From the NCBI GenBank assembly GCA_021792955.1, contig JAJYTP010000002.1, positions 3,015 to 67,014 of the forward strand: DNA of 64,000 nt, read 5' to 3'. The notes beneath the pieces were generated by a model. The model was not told the origin of the DNA, did no database searches, and saw nothing but the letters and a program-made list of their open reading frames with translations. How positions within the stretch are numbered: the stretch's first letter is position 1; each line of letters starts with the position of its first letter. Origin of the DNA: an archaeon. GTDB lineage: Archaea > Thermoproteota > Nitrososphaeria > Conexivisphaerales > UBA164. Positions 8,704-17,939 of this stretch are shown here, piece after piece. The position numbers and the translations under genes are program-made.

Positions 8704-9606
8704 TTGGACTTTGTAGTTACCAGCGGAGCGGGGTACATTGGCGGACATCTTGTGGACAGGCTCGCCAATTTGGGAAATGTAACCGTTATTGATGACTTTT
8801 CTTCAGGCTCATACAGGAACAGGAGGGCGAAGTATGTAAAAGCTGACCTGTCAAGGGAGAGGCCAAAAATTGTAAAGGGCTCACTCGTTTACCACCTCGC
8901 TGCTGACCCGGATGTAAGGGAATCAATGCAGCAGGCTCAGGAGCACTTTGACAGGGACGTAAGGGCTACCCTTAACGTTGCTGAAATGGCCAGGGGTTGT
9001 GATGCTTCTGGCATAATTTTCACTTCATCGTCAACCGTATATGGCGAAGCCGACCGGATACCGACGCCTGAAAGCGAACGGCTAAGCCCAATATCATATT
9101 ATGGCCTGTACAAGATGCTGGGGGAGCAGGTTCTGGAGTTTTACGGCAGGAACTACGGGATGCCAATCACATCGTTAAGGCTTGCAAACATCATAGGTGG
9201 AAGGATGAGCCATGGCGTCATAGTTGATTTCATCAGGAAGCTCAGGCTAAATCCTGAGGAGCTTGAAATTCTAGGCAATGGAAAGCAGAGGAAGAGCTAC
9301 GTTCACATAAATGAACTCATTGATCTGCTTGTCGGGCTCAAGTTAAATGGGCTGAAAACATACAACGTTGGCAATAAGGACTGGGTTACCGTTGAACGAA
9401 TAGCTCAGATCGTTGAAGAAGGGCTGCACATTTCCCCACAGCATGTGTTCAACGATACACACGATGGCAGGGGATGGGAAGGAGATGTAAGGCTCATGAT
9501 GCTTGATTCATCATTAATTGAGATGCAAACAGGTTGGAGGTCATCCATAACGTCGGAGGAGGCTGTGAGGAAGGCCGTGATTGAGCTGCTTAAAATTAAG
9601 CAGTGA
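8704..9606 (+). CDS. NAD-dependent sugar-nucleotide epimerase/dehydratase (UDP-glucose 4-epimerase-like)
   Basis: 300-residue extended short-chain dehydrogenase. The Rossmann glycine motif GAGYIGG is at residues 8-14, the Ser-rich strand SSSTVYGEADR comes near 117, and the catalytic YxxxK is Y133-K137. The length and the SSxxVYG motif fit GalE-type 4-epimerases. It starts at TTG 8704, 29 nt behind a TTAAA-type TATA box near 8675. It probably supplies sugars for surface glycosylation, a role that would match the cis-prenyltransferase elsewhere in the window. The exact substrate is not readable. Confidence 0.85.
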   Translation: MDFVVTSGAGYIGGHLVDRLANLGNVTVIDDFSSGSYRNRRAKYVKADLSRERPKIVKGSLVYHLAADPDVRESMQQAQEHFDRDVRATLNVAEMARGCDASGIIFTSSSTVYGEADRIPTPESERLSPISYYGLYKMLGEQVLEFYGRNYGMPITSLRLANIIGGRMSHGVIVDFIRKLRLNPEELEILGNGKQRKSYVHINELIDLLVGLKLNGLKTYNVGNKDWVTVERIAQIVEEGLHISPQHVFNDTHDGRGWEGDVRLMMLDSSLIEMQTGWRSSITSEEAVRKAVIELLKIKQ

Positions 9607-9671
9607 CCACCGTCGAAAGTCGGTCCTGTTTACAACAAAGCTTTAAACCTTGAAGGCCTGGCCATATACCA

Positions 9672-11273
9672 TTGATAGTAGGAAGGGGTACTTGGATAGA
9701 TAAGGTAGGACGGTCGATCATAGAGAGGGAGCAGCAGCTCAAGAGGAGCGTTCAGGAGATAAGGGTGGAGAGCGGCCTGGGCGCCTCCGGCTTTCCCCAC
9801 TTAGGGAGCCTTTCAGATGCCCTGCGCGCCTATGCGGTCAGGCTTTCACTGGAGGACCAGGGCTACAGGTCAAAGCTGATAGCCTTCTCTGACGATATGG
9901 ATGGGCTTCGCAAGGTGCCTGTCGGCCTCCCAAAGGAGCTCGAACAGGAGCTTGGCAAGCCGGTTTCCAGGATCAGGGATCCGTTAGGATGCCATAAGAG
10001 CTATGGCGAGCATATGGGGCTCCTCCTGGTTGATGCGCTGGACAGGCTTGGGGTCCAGTACGAATACCTTAGGGGCTCCGAAGTCTACAGGAAGAACCTG
10101 CTCATAGACTATGAAAGGATCGCGCTTAAGAACGCGGATGCCATCGGCGCAAAGATGAAGGCCATGCTGGGTCAGGAAAAGTATGAAAGTTCGCTCCCAT
10201 ATTTTGTTGTATGCCCGAACTGCGGGCGAATATACACTACTAGGGTGATGAGCTATGATGAAGCCACAGATACGGTTCACTTCAAGTGTGAGGGTACAGA
10301 AATCAGGGGAAGACGGCTGCCAGGCTGTGGTTATGAAGGGGATATCAGGTTGACCGAGGGGGAGGGGAAGCTGAGCTGGAAGGTGGAACTGGCGGCGCGC
10401 TGGGCGTCGTTGGGCATAAGGTTTGAGGCTTACGGGAAGGATATATATGATTCTGTCAAGTTCAACGACTGGGTTGCGGATGAAGTATTCGGCTACCCCC
10501 ATCCATATCATATACGATACGAAATGTTCCTGGATAAGGGTGGAAAGAAGATATCGAAGTCGGCGGGGAACGTACTGACGCCACAGTCATGGCTCAGGTA
10601 CGGGAGCGACAAGAGCCTATTGCTGCTTATGTACAAAAGGATAGCTGGGTCCAGGGCTGTATCGCTGGAGGACGTGCCTAGGTACATGGACGAGTATGAT
10701 CACTTAGAGGACATATATTTTGGTCGTGTAAAGGAGGACGACCAGAACAAGCTCCGAAAGCTAAAGGGCCTCTATGAATATGTTAATTTTCTCAAACCTC
10801 CTCAGCATCCGGAGACGCATGTGGCCTATAACCTGCTGGTACAGCTGGCCTCGGTTGCGCCGGAGGATTCGTACAGGGACTTTGTAAAGTTAAAGCTGAA
10901 GTCCTATGGCGCTCTAAAGGATGGTGACTCAATAGATCATAGGATAGACCTGGCTTACGCCTGGGCAAAGGAGTTATCATCAAGCGGTGAAACAGGGCCC
11001 GTTGAGCTCAGTGCTGAGGAGAGAAGCGCATTGCAGGCCCTTCTGGTGAGCATAAGGGAAGCCTCCAGCCCTTCAGCCATACAGGATGCCATATTCAATG
11101 TGTCACATGATCGTTCAATGGAACCTTCCTCCTTATTCAGGTTGCTCTATAGGATACTGCTGGGTACAGAAAGGGGTCCGAGGCTTGGCCCATACATATA
11201 TGATATCGGCGTCGGAAGGGCTGAAAACAGGATCAGGTCGGCCATCGAAGGAGCATCAGAAACATTTAAATAA
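9672..11273 (+). CDS. lysS: Class I lysyl-tRNA synthetase
   Basis: 533-residue archaeal-type class I LysRS, unrelated to the class II bacterial enzyme. The HIGH-like motif is FPHLGS near residue 40, and the KMSKS-like motif is KISKS at 293-297. A zinc-ribbon insertion with CPNC near residue 178 is present. The C-terminal helical cage extends to residue 530. The start is TTG 9672 with a CTTTAAAC box about 27 nt upstream. Confidence 0.94.
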   Translation: MIVGRGTWIDKVGRSIIEREQQLKRSVQEIRVESGLGASGFPHLGSLSDALRAYAVRLSLEDQGYRSKLIAFSDDMDGLRKVPVGLPKELEQELGKPVSRIRDPLGCHKSYGEHMGLLLVDALDRLGVQYEYLRGSEVYRKNLLIDYERIALKNADAIGAKMKAMLGQEKYESSLPYFVVCPNCGRIYTTRVMSYDEATDTVHFKCEGTEIRGRRLPGCGYEGDIRLTEGEGKLSWKVELAARWASLGIRFEAYGKDIYDSVKFNDWVADEVFGYPHPYHIRYEMFLDKGGKKISKSAGNVLTPQSWLRYGSDKSLLLLMYKRIAGSRAVSLEDVPRYMDEYDHLEDIYFGRVKEDDQNKLRKLKGLYEYVNFLKPPQHPETHVAYNLLVQLASVAPEDSYRDFVKLKLKSYGALKDGDSIDHRIDLAYAWAKELSSSGETGPVELSAEERSALQALLVSIREASSPSAIQDAIFNVSHDRSMEPSSLFRLLYRILLGTERGPRLGPYIYDIGVGRAENRIRSAIEGASETFK

Positions 11274-11309
11274 GGTACCCAGAGGAGTATAAATAAGGAG
11301 CTGAACGTA

Positions 11310-11588
11310 TTGAGTAGAGACGAACGAGGTTACGGAAGCAACTTCTTCATGAAGAAGCCTGTCGAAGTAGGAAAGGAATATGAGCTACAAGTCACCGAAA
11401 TAAGCAAGAAAGGCGAAGGCGTAGCAAGAGTACAAGGTTTTGTTGTATTCGTCGCTGGCGCAAAGAAGGGAGAAACATGTAAGGTCAGGATAACAAGGGT
11501 AGCTAACAGGTTCGCAGTTGGCGAAGTCGCCAAGGGCGAAGGACAGGCAAGTTCAACCGAAGAAGGCGGAAGTACCCAGGAAGAGTAA
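11310..11588 (+). CDS. TRAM-domain small RNA-binding protein
   Basis: 92 residues. The first 15 are charged; from VGKEYELQVTEISKKGEG to RITRVANRFAVGEV there is a single TRAM domain, a five-stranded OB-like RNA-binding fold. Stand-alone TRAM proteins are abundant in archaea and have been proposed as RNA chaperones. TTG start at 11310, preceded by GGAG at 11297 and a TATAAATA-like box at 11289. The C-terminal 15 residues are acidic and Ser/Gly-rich. Confidence 0.85.
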   Translation: MSRDERGYGSNFFMKKPVEVGKEYELQVTEISKKGEGVARVQGFVVFVAGAKKGETCKVRITRVANRFAVGEVAKGEGQASSTEEGGSTQEE

Positions 11589-11627
11589 ACTTAACCAACG
11601 GTTTTTACTAACTCGCGGTTATTCACC

Positions 11628-11648
11628 TTTTATTTTTTTATTTTATTT
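11628..11648. terminator. T-rich tract between convergent genes
   Basis: CTTTTATTTTTTTATTTTATT between the TRAM gene and the convergent PfkB gene; a poly-T terminator for the plus-strand transcript is likely. Confidence 0.5.
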
Positions 11649-12613
11649 CATAACCTTTTGCCGACCCTTAACACCTTAACCTTTTGATAAAGTTCTCTTG
11701 CAAGGGACAGCGCGCTGTTGTATTCTGGTACCTTCTTTAGGGCCGGCATGTTCGCCGATGATATGGCTGCTGAAACGCCCAGCGCAAGCCCCATCCTTCT
11801 GGGATCGCTCGCGTTAACAGCTTCCGTCCCGACGCCAATGGCCTCCTTTCCTTTGATCATGTCATATATTTCTGGCAATGCAAGGCCCATCAGGAAGCCG
11901 GCTCCCATCAAGTCGCCCATGCCGACTCCATCCAAAACGTTGGTATGAGGGACGCGCAGCTGATAATGGGCGCCGTCGGCCATGATAAGGCTGGAGCGTT
12001 TGCTTCCTTCGCTCAGCAGCAGGCCCTTCAGACCGGTATTGAGGAGGAGCTTTATGCCTTCCCTTAGCACCTTTTTTCCACTCAGGGCGAGCACTTCCTC
12101 CTGATCCGCCTTCATGTAATCAACGTATTTGAGATATTTGAGCATCCTTGCATCCCGTACTAGCCCGATCCTGTTGCCCATGGCCCTTCGCAGGAAGCCC
12201 TGTGGGTCCAGGTAGAGCACCCTGGTGTACGACCTGTAATATTCTATATCCTCAATGCGGATCTCCTGCATAACCGGGTTAATGATTATTGCATCATAAC
12301 CATCGCGAGCCCGTTCCGATATATCGCATCCTCTCTTTAATAACCTCAGGCTCCTGCGTTCATTAATTTCTATGCTGAAGCTCGTGGTCAGAAGGCAGCT
12401 TGGGTTGCCACTGCGGATATTGACATCGGCGTTTATGGTCTGCAGGAAAGGCCTGATGTCGTCGCCGAATGAGCTGATGGCATCAACGGAAACGCCAGCC
12501 CTTTTAAGGAATAGGCCGGCGTAAGATGGTGGGCCACCTAAGGAGACCGTTGTCCCGCTCCTTGTCCTTATTACGTCATAAGTCAGGTTGCCTACTATTA
12601 GAGCTTTCATCAT
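11648..12613 (-). CDS. PfkB-family carbohydrate/nucleoside kinase
   Basis: 321-residue ribokinase-fold kinase. N-terminal VGNLTYDV and the SLGGPPSYAG segment (family GG motif) form the sugar-binding face. The C-terminal signature is DGVGMGDLMGAGF, corresponding to the DTxGAGD motif; its second Asp is the catalytic base, with Met replacing Ala in GAGD. The substrate is not identifiable; archaeal relatives include nucleoside, ADP-ribose-like and inositol kinases. The gene starts about 28 bp after the hotdog thioesterase stop and may share its transcript. ATG starts lie at 12613 and 12610. Confidence 0.82.
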   Translation of the reverse strand: MMKALIVGNLTYDVIRTRSGTTVSLGGPPSYAGLFLKRAGVSVDAISSFGDDIRPFLQTINADVNIRSGNPSCLLTTSFSIEINERRSLRLLKRGCDISERARDGYDAIIINPVMQEIRIEDIEYYRSYTRVLYLDPQGFLRRAMGNRIGLVRDARMLKYLKYVDYMKADQEEVLALSGKKVLREGIKLLLNTGLKGLLLSEGSKRSSLIMADGAHYQLRVPHTNVLDGVGMGDLMGAGFLMGLALPEIYDMIKGKEAIGVGTEAVNASDPRRMGLALGVSAAISSANMPALKKVPEYNSALSLARELYQKVKVLRVGKRL

Positions 12614-12641
12614 GTATCAGGGATCAGCTTCCGCCCTCTCT

Positions 12642-12971
12642 TCATATTTTGAAATATATTCCGGTGGCCGTTGCAAGTGTTACGCCGTCCTGCTCCGCAG
12701 TAGCTTCCATGAATATAAGGTCCTTACCCTCCCTGACCATGTTAGCCTTTGAAGTTATCCTTCCCCTTTTTCCAGGAAGTATGTACTGCACGGATATCTG
12801 CGCGGTCACCACCTTGGTCCCCTTCTTCAGTATAAGATATCCCATAGATTCGTCCAGCAGAGTTGACAGTAAACCCCCATGTACGATGCCATACTGGTTC
12901 AGGCTATCATCATCACAGTCCACCGCTATGCCGCCTTGGTATTCATAGAGGCCTACGCTGTCGTCAAACAA
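12642..12971 (-). CDS. Hotdog-fold (PaaI/4HBT-like) thioesterase
   Basis: 109 residues, a single hotdog domain. NQYGIVHGGLLSTLLDESMG carries the HGG motif and the downstream acidic residue of PaaI-type acyl-CoA thioesterases. ISVQYILPGKRG and TATGIYFKI complete the sheet. The TTG start at 12971 sits 7 bp behind the HMG-CoA reductase stop, so it is probably co-transcribed with it. A link to acyl-CoA or acetoacetyl-CoA turnover is inference. Confidence 0.8.
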   Translation of the reverse strand: MFDDSVGLYEYQGGIAVDCDDDSLNQYGIVHGGLLSTLLDESMGYLILKKGTKVVTAQISVQYILPGKRGRITSKANMVREGKDLIFMEATAEQDGVTLATATGIYFKI

Positions 12972-12978
12972 GGGCTGG

Positions 12979-14244
12979 TCACTCGCTCCCCTTATGCCTT
13001 AATTCTTCAAGCAATTTCTTGGCGTTATCAAAGTCCACCCTTGTTTCCACTAGCTTTCTGGCAAGCGCATCGACTTCATCTGGTTTTGCTCCGGCGCTTA
13101 CGGCAAGGTCCCTAGCGTGTAGCTTCATGTGGCCCTTTTGTATGCCTTCGGCCGCCAGCGCGCGAAGGGCTGCGAAGTTCTGCGCCAACCCCACCGCCGC
13201 CATCACCTCTGCCAGTTCTACAGATGTCCTTACGCCCAGCAGCTTAAGGGCGATCTTTGATATGGGGTTTACATTGACGGCACCTCCCACCGTAGCCACA
13301 GCCAAGGGTAGCTCAATTTCGCCGACCAGGTTGCCATCCCCGTCCTTATGCCATTCCGTCAAAGGCGCGTACCTGCCGGACCTGGACGCATAGGCATGGG
13401 CGCCCGCCTCTATGGCCCTCGTATCGTTGCTCAGGGAAAGCGCTACCGCCGATATGCCGTTCATGATCCCTTTGTTGTGAGTAACGGCCCTGTATACATC
13501 GTTAGCGGCAAAGTCGCTGGCGTCCAATATGCCTTCTATTACATCGTCACCAACCAGCCTTCTATCAAATACCCCTCTTGCCCTGGCTATCCTCTTGACC
13601 GCATAGTTCGAAATGATCCTTAGCCTGGCCCTTCCCCCTGTCAGTTCGACGAACCGGGGCGTCATCGTCTCTGCGATCGTGTTGACCGTGTTGGCGCCCA
13701 TAGCATCACGACAGTCAACCAGCAGATGGAGGATTAGCATCCTTCCCCTGCCCGTATCTATGGTCCTCGCCTCTATGTCCCTTACGCCTCCTCCTAGGTC
13801 GACCAGCGTGGGTATGAGAGCATTACATTCCTTGATAAGGGCCTGCCTCTCCTTCAGCACCCTTTTCATGGATTCCGTTGCATCGACCGTGTCAACTATT
13901 TGCAGTTGTCCTATCATGACCGGGGGATCGGCCTTCGCTATAAACCCCCCATGCGCCCTCGCTATCCCGGCCGCGTTGCTGGCCGCAGCAACAACCGATG
14001 GCTCCTCTATTACCATGGGGATCAGCCTGTCAAGGCCGTTCACCCTGAAATTCGTTGCAACTCCCAGCGGAAGCTTAAAGAAACCTATTACGTTTTCAAT
14101 CATCCTGTCCGCCGCCTCAAGCGTGAGCCCTCCCCCGAGGAGGGCCTGACGATCCTGTTCTGTAAGCCCTGCCCCCTTGAGCTTGTCTATCCTTTCGTCC
14201 GGTTTAAGATTATAAAGACCGTGTATATCCGAGTTGGCCTCCAT
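12979..14244 (-). CDS. hmgA: HMG-CoA reductase, class II
   Basis: 421 residues catalysing reduction of HMG-CoA to mevalonate. Class II features are EEPSVVAAASNAA near residue 79 (catalytic Glu), DAMGANTVNT near 181, and ATVGGAVNVNP near 320 with the NAD(P)H/substrate contacts. The small C-terminal helical domain contains the catalytic His in KGHMKLHAR. Class II enzymes are usually degradative in bacteria, but serve the biosynthetic mevalonate pathway in Archaeoglobus and Thermoplasmata. It starts at ATG 14244 behind a leaderless promoter. Confidence 0.93.
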   Translation of the reverse strand: MEANSDIHGLYNLKPDERIDKLKGAGLTEQDRQALLGGGLTLEAADRMIENVIGFFKLPLGVATNFRVNGLDRLIPMVIEEPSVVAAASNAAGIARAHGGFIAKADPPVMIGQLQIVDTVDATESMKRVLKERQALIKECNALIPTLVDLGGGVRDIEARTIDTGRGRMLILHLLVDCRDAMGANTVNTIAETMTPRFVELTGGRARLRIISNYAVKRIARARGVFDRRLVGDDVIEGILDASDFAANDVYRAVTHNKGIMNGISAVALSLSNDTRAIEAGAHAYASRSGRYAPLTEWHKDGDGNLVGEIELPLAVATVGGAVNVNPISKIALKLLGVRTSVELAEVMAAVGLAQNFAALRALAAEGIQKGHMKLHARDLAVSAGAKPDEVDALARKLVETRVDFDNAKKLLEELRHKGSE

Positions 14245-14263
14245 ATCACAAGTCGAAGCATCC

Positions 14264-14273
14264 GATTTAAAAA
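14264..14273 (-). promoter_or_regulatory. TATA-like box for hmgA
   Basis: On the minus strand GTTTTTAAAT lies about 24 nt before the ATG at 14244. Confidence 0.55.
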
Positions 14274-14409
14274 CTTAAGGATGATATGCAAGATTAAGGG
14301 GTTAGGATACGACGGACGCCAATTTGGCCTGTTCGTTCCTTCAGTATCGCTGGCGCCGTGTCCTAGATTATGTTCAACGCTCATCAACTGCACGTCAGCT
14401 TCATATCCT

Positions 14410-15384
14410 CTATTTTTTGTCGCCAGCCGTATCGCTCAGCCCGGCCCCCTTTCCGTAGGCCCTTCTTCCCCTCCCTGCGTAATTGATGTAAATCAGATAG
14501 GCCAGAGATGCTATTACCATCGACCCACCTATTACTGTGATCGGAAGCGCAGCTCCTGCCATTGTTGACGTAGTAATGTACTGCGTTATGTCGACCTTCC
14601 CGCCGAAGATGAACGGATACTCAAGGACGCCGAACATGACCACGGCAATGAAGAACCAGGCTATAGATATGTATCCGGTGTATTTGAACGATGTAAGCGA
14701 TAGCCCGGCTACGATGGCGGTGAGCACATAGAAGGCCAGCATGGGCGCGCCGAGCGCCCCTGAAAGCGTGTACGGCACATATTCGCGAAGTATAAGGTAG
14801 ACGATTGCCAGGGCCAGCAATAGAAGCGCTGCGCTATACCTTTTGATCCTCGCTATGTTGAAAGTGTTAGATGAGACGAACAGCGTGATCAGGGCCACGC
14901 TCACGAACATGAGGATGTTAAAAGGATTGAAGATCGCCGCAAGGATATTTATGGAAACCGTTTCCGGGTTGATCCCGATTCCGCTCACCGAAGAGCTGAG
15001 TATCGATAGAGCCAGGAACGCCACTATTATAGTTGAAACGGCGTAAATCCTGAGGAACCTTCTTCCCGTATCTCCAGAAATGTATTCGCTGTATGCCAGG
15101 AATGAATTCCTAAGTATCAGTATCAGCCCGCCGAGTAGAGCTATGGTTATGTAGATCGTTCCAGCCATGTACAGGAGGCTCGGGTATGAAACTTCGAAGT
15201 TCACCAGGTAAAATACGATGAAGGTGCCGTTCACCTCCCATATAGGGGTGATGTACGACGCCAGTTTCGCCTTATAATCTTCCACCGAAAGAAGGGAGAG
15301 CGTAGCGACGCCTATTTCGAGCGCGAACAAAGTAAGGAACGCTGCGAATATCAGGTAATTTATCAGGTATGTCGGATCCATCAT
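14410..15384 (-). CDS. cydB: Cytochrome bd-type quinol oxidase subunit II
   Basis: 324-residue polytopic membrane protein with about eight to nine hydrophobic spans. It follows cydA with a 4-bp overlap and has the CydB opening DPTYLINYLIFAAFLTLFALE, where the conserved early acidic residue lies in the first helix. The C-terminus ends in a basic glycine-rich tail. Subunit II contributes no haem ligands itself and stabilises the oxidase. Sequence similarity to bacterial CydB is low, so the call rests partly on adjacency. Confidence 0.85.
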   Translation of the reverse strand: MMDPTYLINYLIFAAFLTLFALEIGVATLSLLSVEDYKAKLASYITPIWEVNGTFIVFYLVNFEVSYPSLLYMAGTIYITIALLGGLILILRNSFLAYSEYISGDTGRRFLRIYAVSTIIVAFLALSILSSSVSGIGINPETVSINILAAIFNPFNILMFVSVALITLFVSSNTFNIARIKRYSAALLLLALAIVYLILREYVPYTLSGALGAPMLAFYVLTAIVAGLSLTSFKYTGYISIAWFFIAVVMFGVLEYPFIFGGKVDITQYITTSTMAGAALPITVIGGSMVIASLAYLIYINYAGRGRRAYGKGAGLSDTAGDKK

Positions 15385-16757
15385 TCAAGCACCTCCTTAT
15401 CCAGAGGCCTGGTACTGAACACCCTCCTCAGAACAAGGATCGTAAAGGGGATGATCAGGGCATAGAACAGAACTATGAGGATCGTTATGGGCAGGACCGA
15501 CGGCGAGGCGTTAGCGGCCTGTGATACCGTCATCACGTTGTAGATTATCCATGGTTGTCTCCCGAGCTCGTCAACCATCCAGCCAACCTCCAGCAGTATT
15601 ACAGCAAGCGCAGCCGCAAGCACGTTGAGCTTCAGCAACGTGCGACTTTCTGATGACCCCTTTTCGATCGAGATTCCAAGTACGCTCCGCTTGACCTTTG
15701 CCTTCCTTAACAGATCAATGGCCAGCGTAGCAGCTAGGTATATGCCCAGCAGCACCCCAACGGCGAACATAAAATCAAACATGAAATGAATTATCAAGGG
15801 GGGCCAGGTGGAAACAGGATAGCTGCTCAGGCCGGGAACAACTCCAGAGGGGCTGCCGGTCAGAAGGATGCTCTGGAGGTTGGGTATGGATAGATAGTAA
15901 CCCAATGAATGTGCCCCTACAGGGATCCCACCTATTAACTCGGGTGCATGGGACATCGACACCAGGTCCCCCTCAATAGCGGCGTACTTCTCGGGTTGGA
16001 TGGCTGCCAGATTTTCTATGGACAGTATGCCCGTAATGACAGCGAACAGCACGGACACAGCGCTCAGCCCTATGGATATCTTCAGGCCCCCCTTGTTGTA
16101 CCTTTTTTCCCTGGGGGTTTGGGCGCGTAACAGCCGGTACGAGAAGAAGGCTACAAATATGAAGGAAGCCGCAAAGAAGGATGTAGAGAGGACATGCGGC
16201 ACTTCTAAAAAGGATGCTGGGCTGGAGAATACGGCATAAGGGTTTACGCCAGTTACGGCGCCGGTGCTAAGGTATTTGCTGATATTGAAACCAACCGGGG
16301 TATTCATAAATGAATTTATCAGCGTAATGAACACGGCCGATAACGAGGCGCCTACCGCCACAGGTATAACGGTGAGCAGGTGAAGGTATCCGTTTGAAAA
16401 TCTATCCCAGGAATAGAAGTATATCCCTACAAATATGGATTCCAGGAAGAACGCAAAGACTTCGGCGTAAAGGGGGAGGATTGCAACCTGGCCAACCACG
16501 ACCATAAACTGAGGCCAAAGGAAGAGCAGATTGAGGGCAACGACGGTCCCCGAAGCGGTGCCCACCGCGAAAAGAATGACGAAAACAACGGCCAACCTCT
16601 TCGCGAGCGCCTTATAATAAGGATCGTGATAGCGAATTCCAATGAATTCAGCTACTAGAATGATAACGGGCAGCGCTATGCCTATGGATGCGATGATTAT
16701 ATGAACAGCTAGCGCAAAGCCCATCAGAAATCTGTCAAAAATAACTATCGAAAGCAA
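15381..16757 (-). CDS. cydA: Cytochrome bd-type quinol oxidase subunit I
   Basis: 458-residue catalytic subunit that reduces oxygen with quinol. FDRFLMGFALAVHIIIA places His19, the high-spin haem ligand, in helix 1. PLYAEVFAFFLESIFVGIYF is the conserved acidic proton-channel helix (family consensus E/F-rich helix 3). GRQPWIIYNVMT near residue 395 is the CydA signature after the short Q loop. The short quinol loop suggests the CioA-like type. It is transcribed before cydB and diverges from the gene at 16893. Confidence 0.92.
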   Translation of the reverse strand: MLSIVIFDRFLMGFALAVHIIIASIGIALPVIILVAEFIGIRYHDPYYKALAKRLAVVFVILFAVGTASGTVVALNLLFLWPQFMVVVGQVAILPLYAEVFAFFLESIFVGIYFYSWDRFSNGYLHLLTVIPVAVGASLSAVFITLINSFMNTPVGFNISKYLSTGAVTGVNPYAVFSSPASFLEVPHVLSTSFFAASFIFVAFFSYRLLRAQTPREKRYNKGGLKISIGLSAVSVLFAVITGILSIENLAAIQPEKYAAIEGDLVSMSHAPELIGGIPVGAHSLGYYLSIPNLQSILLTGSPSGVVPGLSSYPVSTWPPLIIHFMFDFMFAVGVLLGIYLAATLAIDLLRKAKVKRSVLGISIEKGSSESRTLLKLNVLAAALAVILLEVGWMVDELGRQPWIIYNVMTVSQAANASPSVLPITILIVLFYALIIPFTILVLRRVFSTRPLDKEVLE

Positions 16758-16862
16758 GATATTTGAGAGTTTTTATACAATCTAATAAATTTATCCTCCC
16801 TTTTGGTCATAGCCCAGTGTATTTAACGCTATTTGTATAAGCCGGATCCGCCTTTCGGAAAA

Positions 16863-16870
16863 GTATATAA
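16863..16870 (+). promoter_or_regulatory. TATA box deciding the start at 16893
   Basis: GTATATAA centred about 27 nt upstream of ATG 16893. This argues against the longer reading from 16833, which would place the box inside the gene. Confidence 0.6.
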
Positions 16871-16892
16871 CCATACGCCTGACAAGTTATGT

Positions 16893-17921
16893 ATGCAGAC
16901 GAGCCGCGCGTGGATTGACGAACTTATCTCTGAAATAGGATACGACTTCTCCGACATCAATTCAATTATGAAGGGAGATGGATATGAACTCTTTAACATA
17001 TCATCGGTTTCCAATACGTTCATAATTGATGCAGAGGAAGGGAGGGCCATAGCCGCTGATCCATCTGTGGTAGGGGAGGAGTTCGATCGGTATAATACCA
17101 GGCTGGCGTTCAAGGCAGCACAGGCAATGCGGAGGATTGGGCTTCTGGATCGAAAGTCAGTATTCCTGGACGTTCTAAGGGCAGCTCCTGGCTACAGGCT
17201 CTATGAAGGTATCACCAGGGAGAAGAGGGATATGGAGATATCGAGGGTCTCGATGAGGCCAAAGTATGTCAAGAGGTCTTATCAGGCCCATGTTTATAAT
17301 GAACTAGAGATAATATACAGCGACCTTAAATCGCTTCCAACTGGACATGTGACCCTCTTCAAGCCTGATACGGAGGCGAGCGGAAAGACCTCCTTGGCAG
17401 CTCTCGGTTATTTCCTGGATGAGTGCAAAAAGGCCGGATGCACTGTGGACATGATGGTGTTGTACGGGTTTATTTCAAAACCGGGCCTGCTAAAAATCAT
17501 TGATTTCCTGAAGGGGAGGGACATCGAATACTATGCCTTCGCTATCGAGAACCTAACCGCCCTCTCTGGAAACGGCTATGATATGCCATTGTACGGTGTG
17601 GACAAGGGAGGCAACGAACCGGGCCTGCTGCTGAAATCAATAGCCCCTTACGAAGTGGTCAGCGGAATGGCTGGAAATTATTATCCAGGGTTGGACCAGC
17701 CAGGGGACTGGTCGGAAAGACAGAGCAATCTGTTCACGGGGGTGGGCTATGAAAGCGGCGGAATCCTGAACCATCTACAGATGAGCCTGAAGAACTTGAA
17801 CGAACTCAGGCCATTGTCAGAGTCTCAAAGCTGGTACAAGCAGCCTCACAGGGCCATTTATGACCTTCTGGTCAGGAAAATAAACGAAAGGTTAAACACG
17901 TATACACAGAATTCAGGCTGA
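16893..17921 (+). CDS. Conserved-looking soluble protein of unknown function, possible phosphoribosyltransferase-like core
   Basis: 342 residues; no family recognised with certainty. The central section HVYNELEIIYSDLKSLPTG then VTLFKPDTEASGKTSLAAL resembles the strand-loop-helix that holds PRPP in type I phosphoribosyltransferases (acidic residues followed by a T/S-G-K/T-T loop), with another strand VDMMVLYGFISKPG as expected next. The canonical two acidic residues are replaced by PDTEAS, so catalytic activity is uncertain. The C-terminus (GMAGNYYPGLDQPGDWSERQ) is rich in aromatic and polar residues. It diverges from cydAB and converges on the cis-prenyltransferase gene. Confidence 0.55.
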   Translation: MQTSRAWIDELISEIGYDFSDINSIMKGDGYELFNISSVSNTFIIDAEEGRAIAADPSVVGEEFDRYNTRLAFKAAQAMRRIGLLDRKSVFLDVLRAAPGYRLYEGITREKRDMEISRVSMRPKYVKRSYQAHVYNELEIIYSDLKSLPTGHVTLFKPDTEASGKTSLAALGYFLDECKKAGCTVDMMVLYGFISKPGLLKIIDFLKGRDIEYYAFAIENLTALSGNGYDMPLYGVDKGGNEPGLLLKSIAPYEVVSGMAGNYYPGLDQPGDWSERQSNLFTGVGYESGGILNHLQMSLKNLNELRPLSESQSWYKQPHRAIYDLLVRKINERLNTYTQNSG

Positions 17922-17939
17922 ACTCTTACCGCTAATCCG

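Noticed and set aside
12863..14568. Long plus-strand frames opposite the thioesterase and HMG-CoA reductase genes
   Set aside because: Antisense to strongly supported genes and without any family motif.
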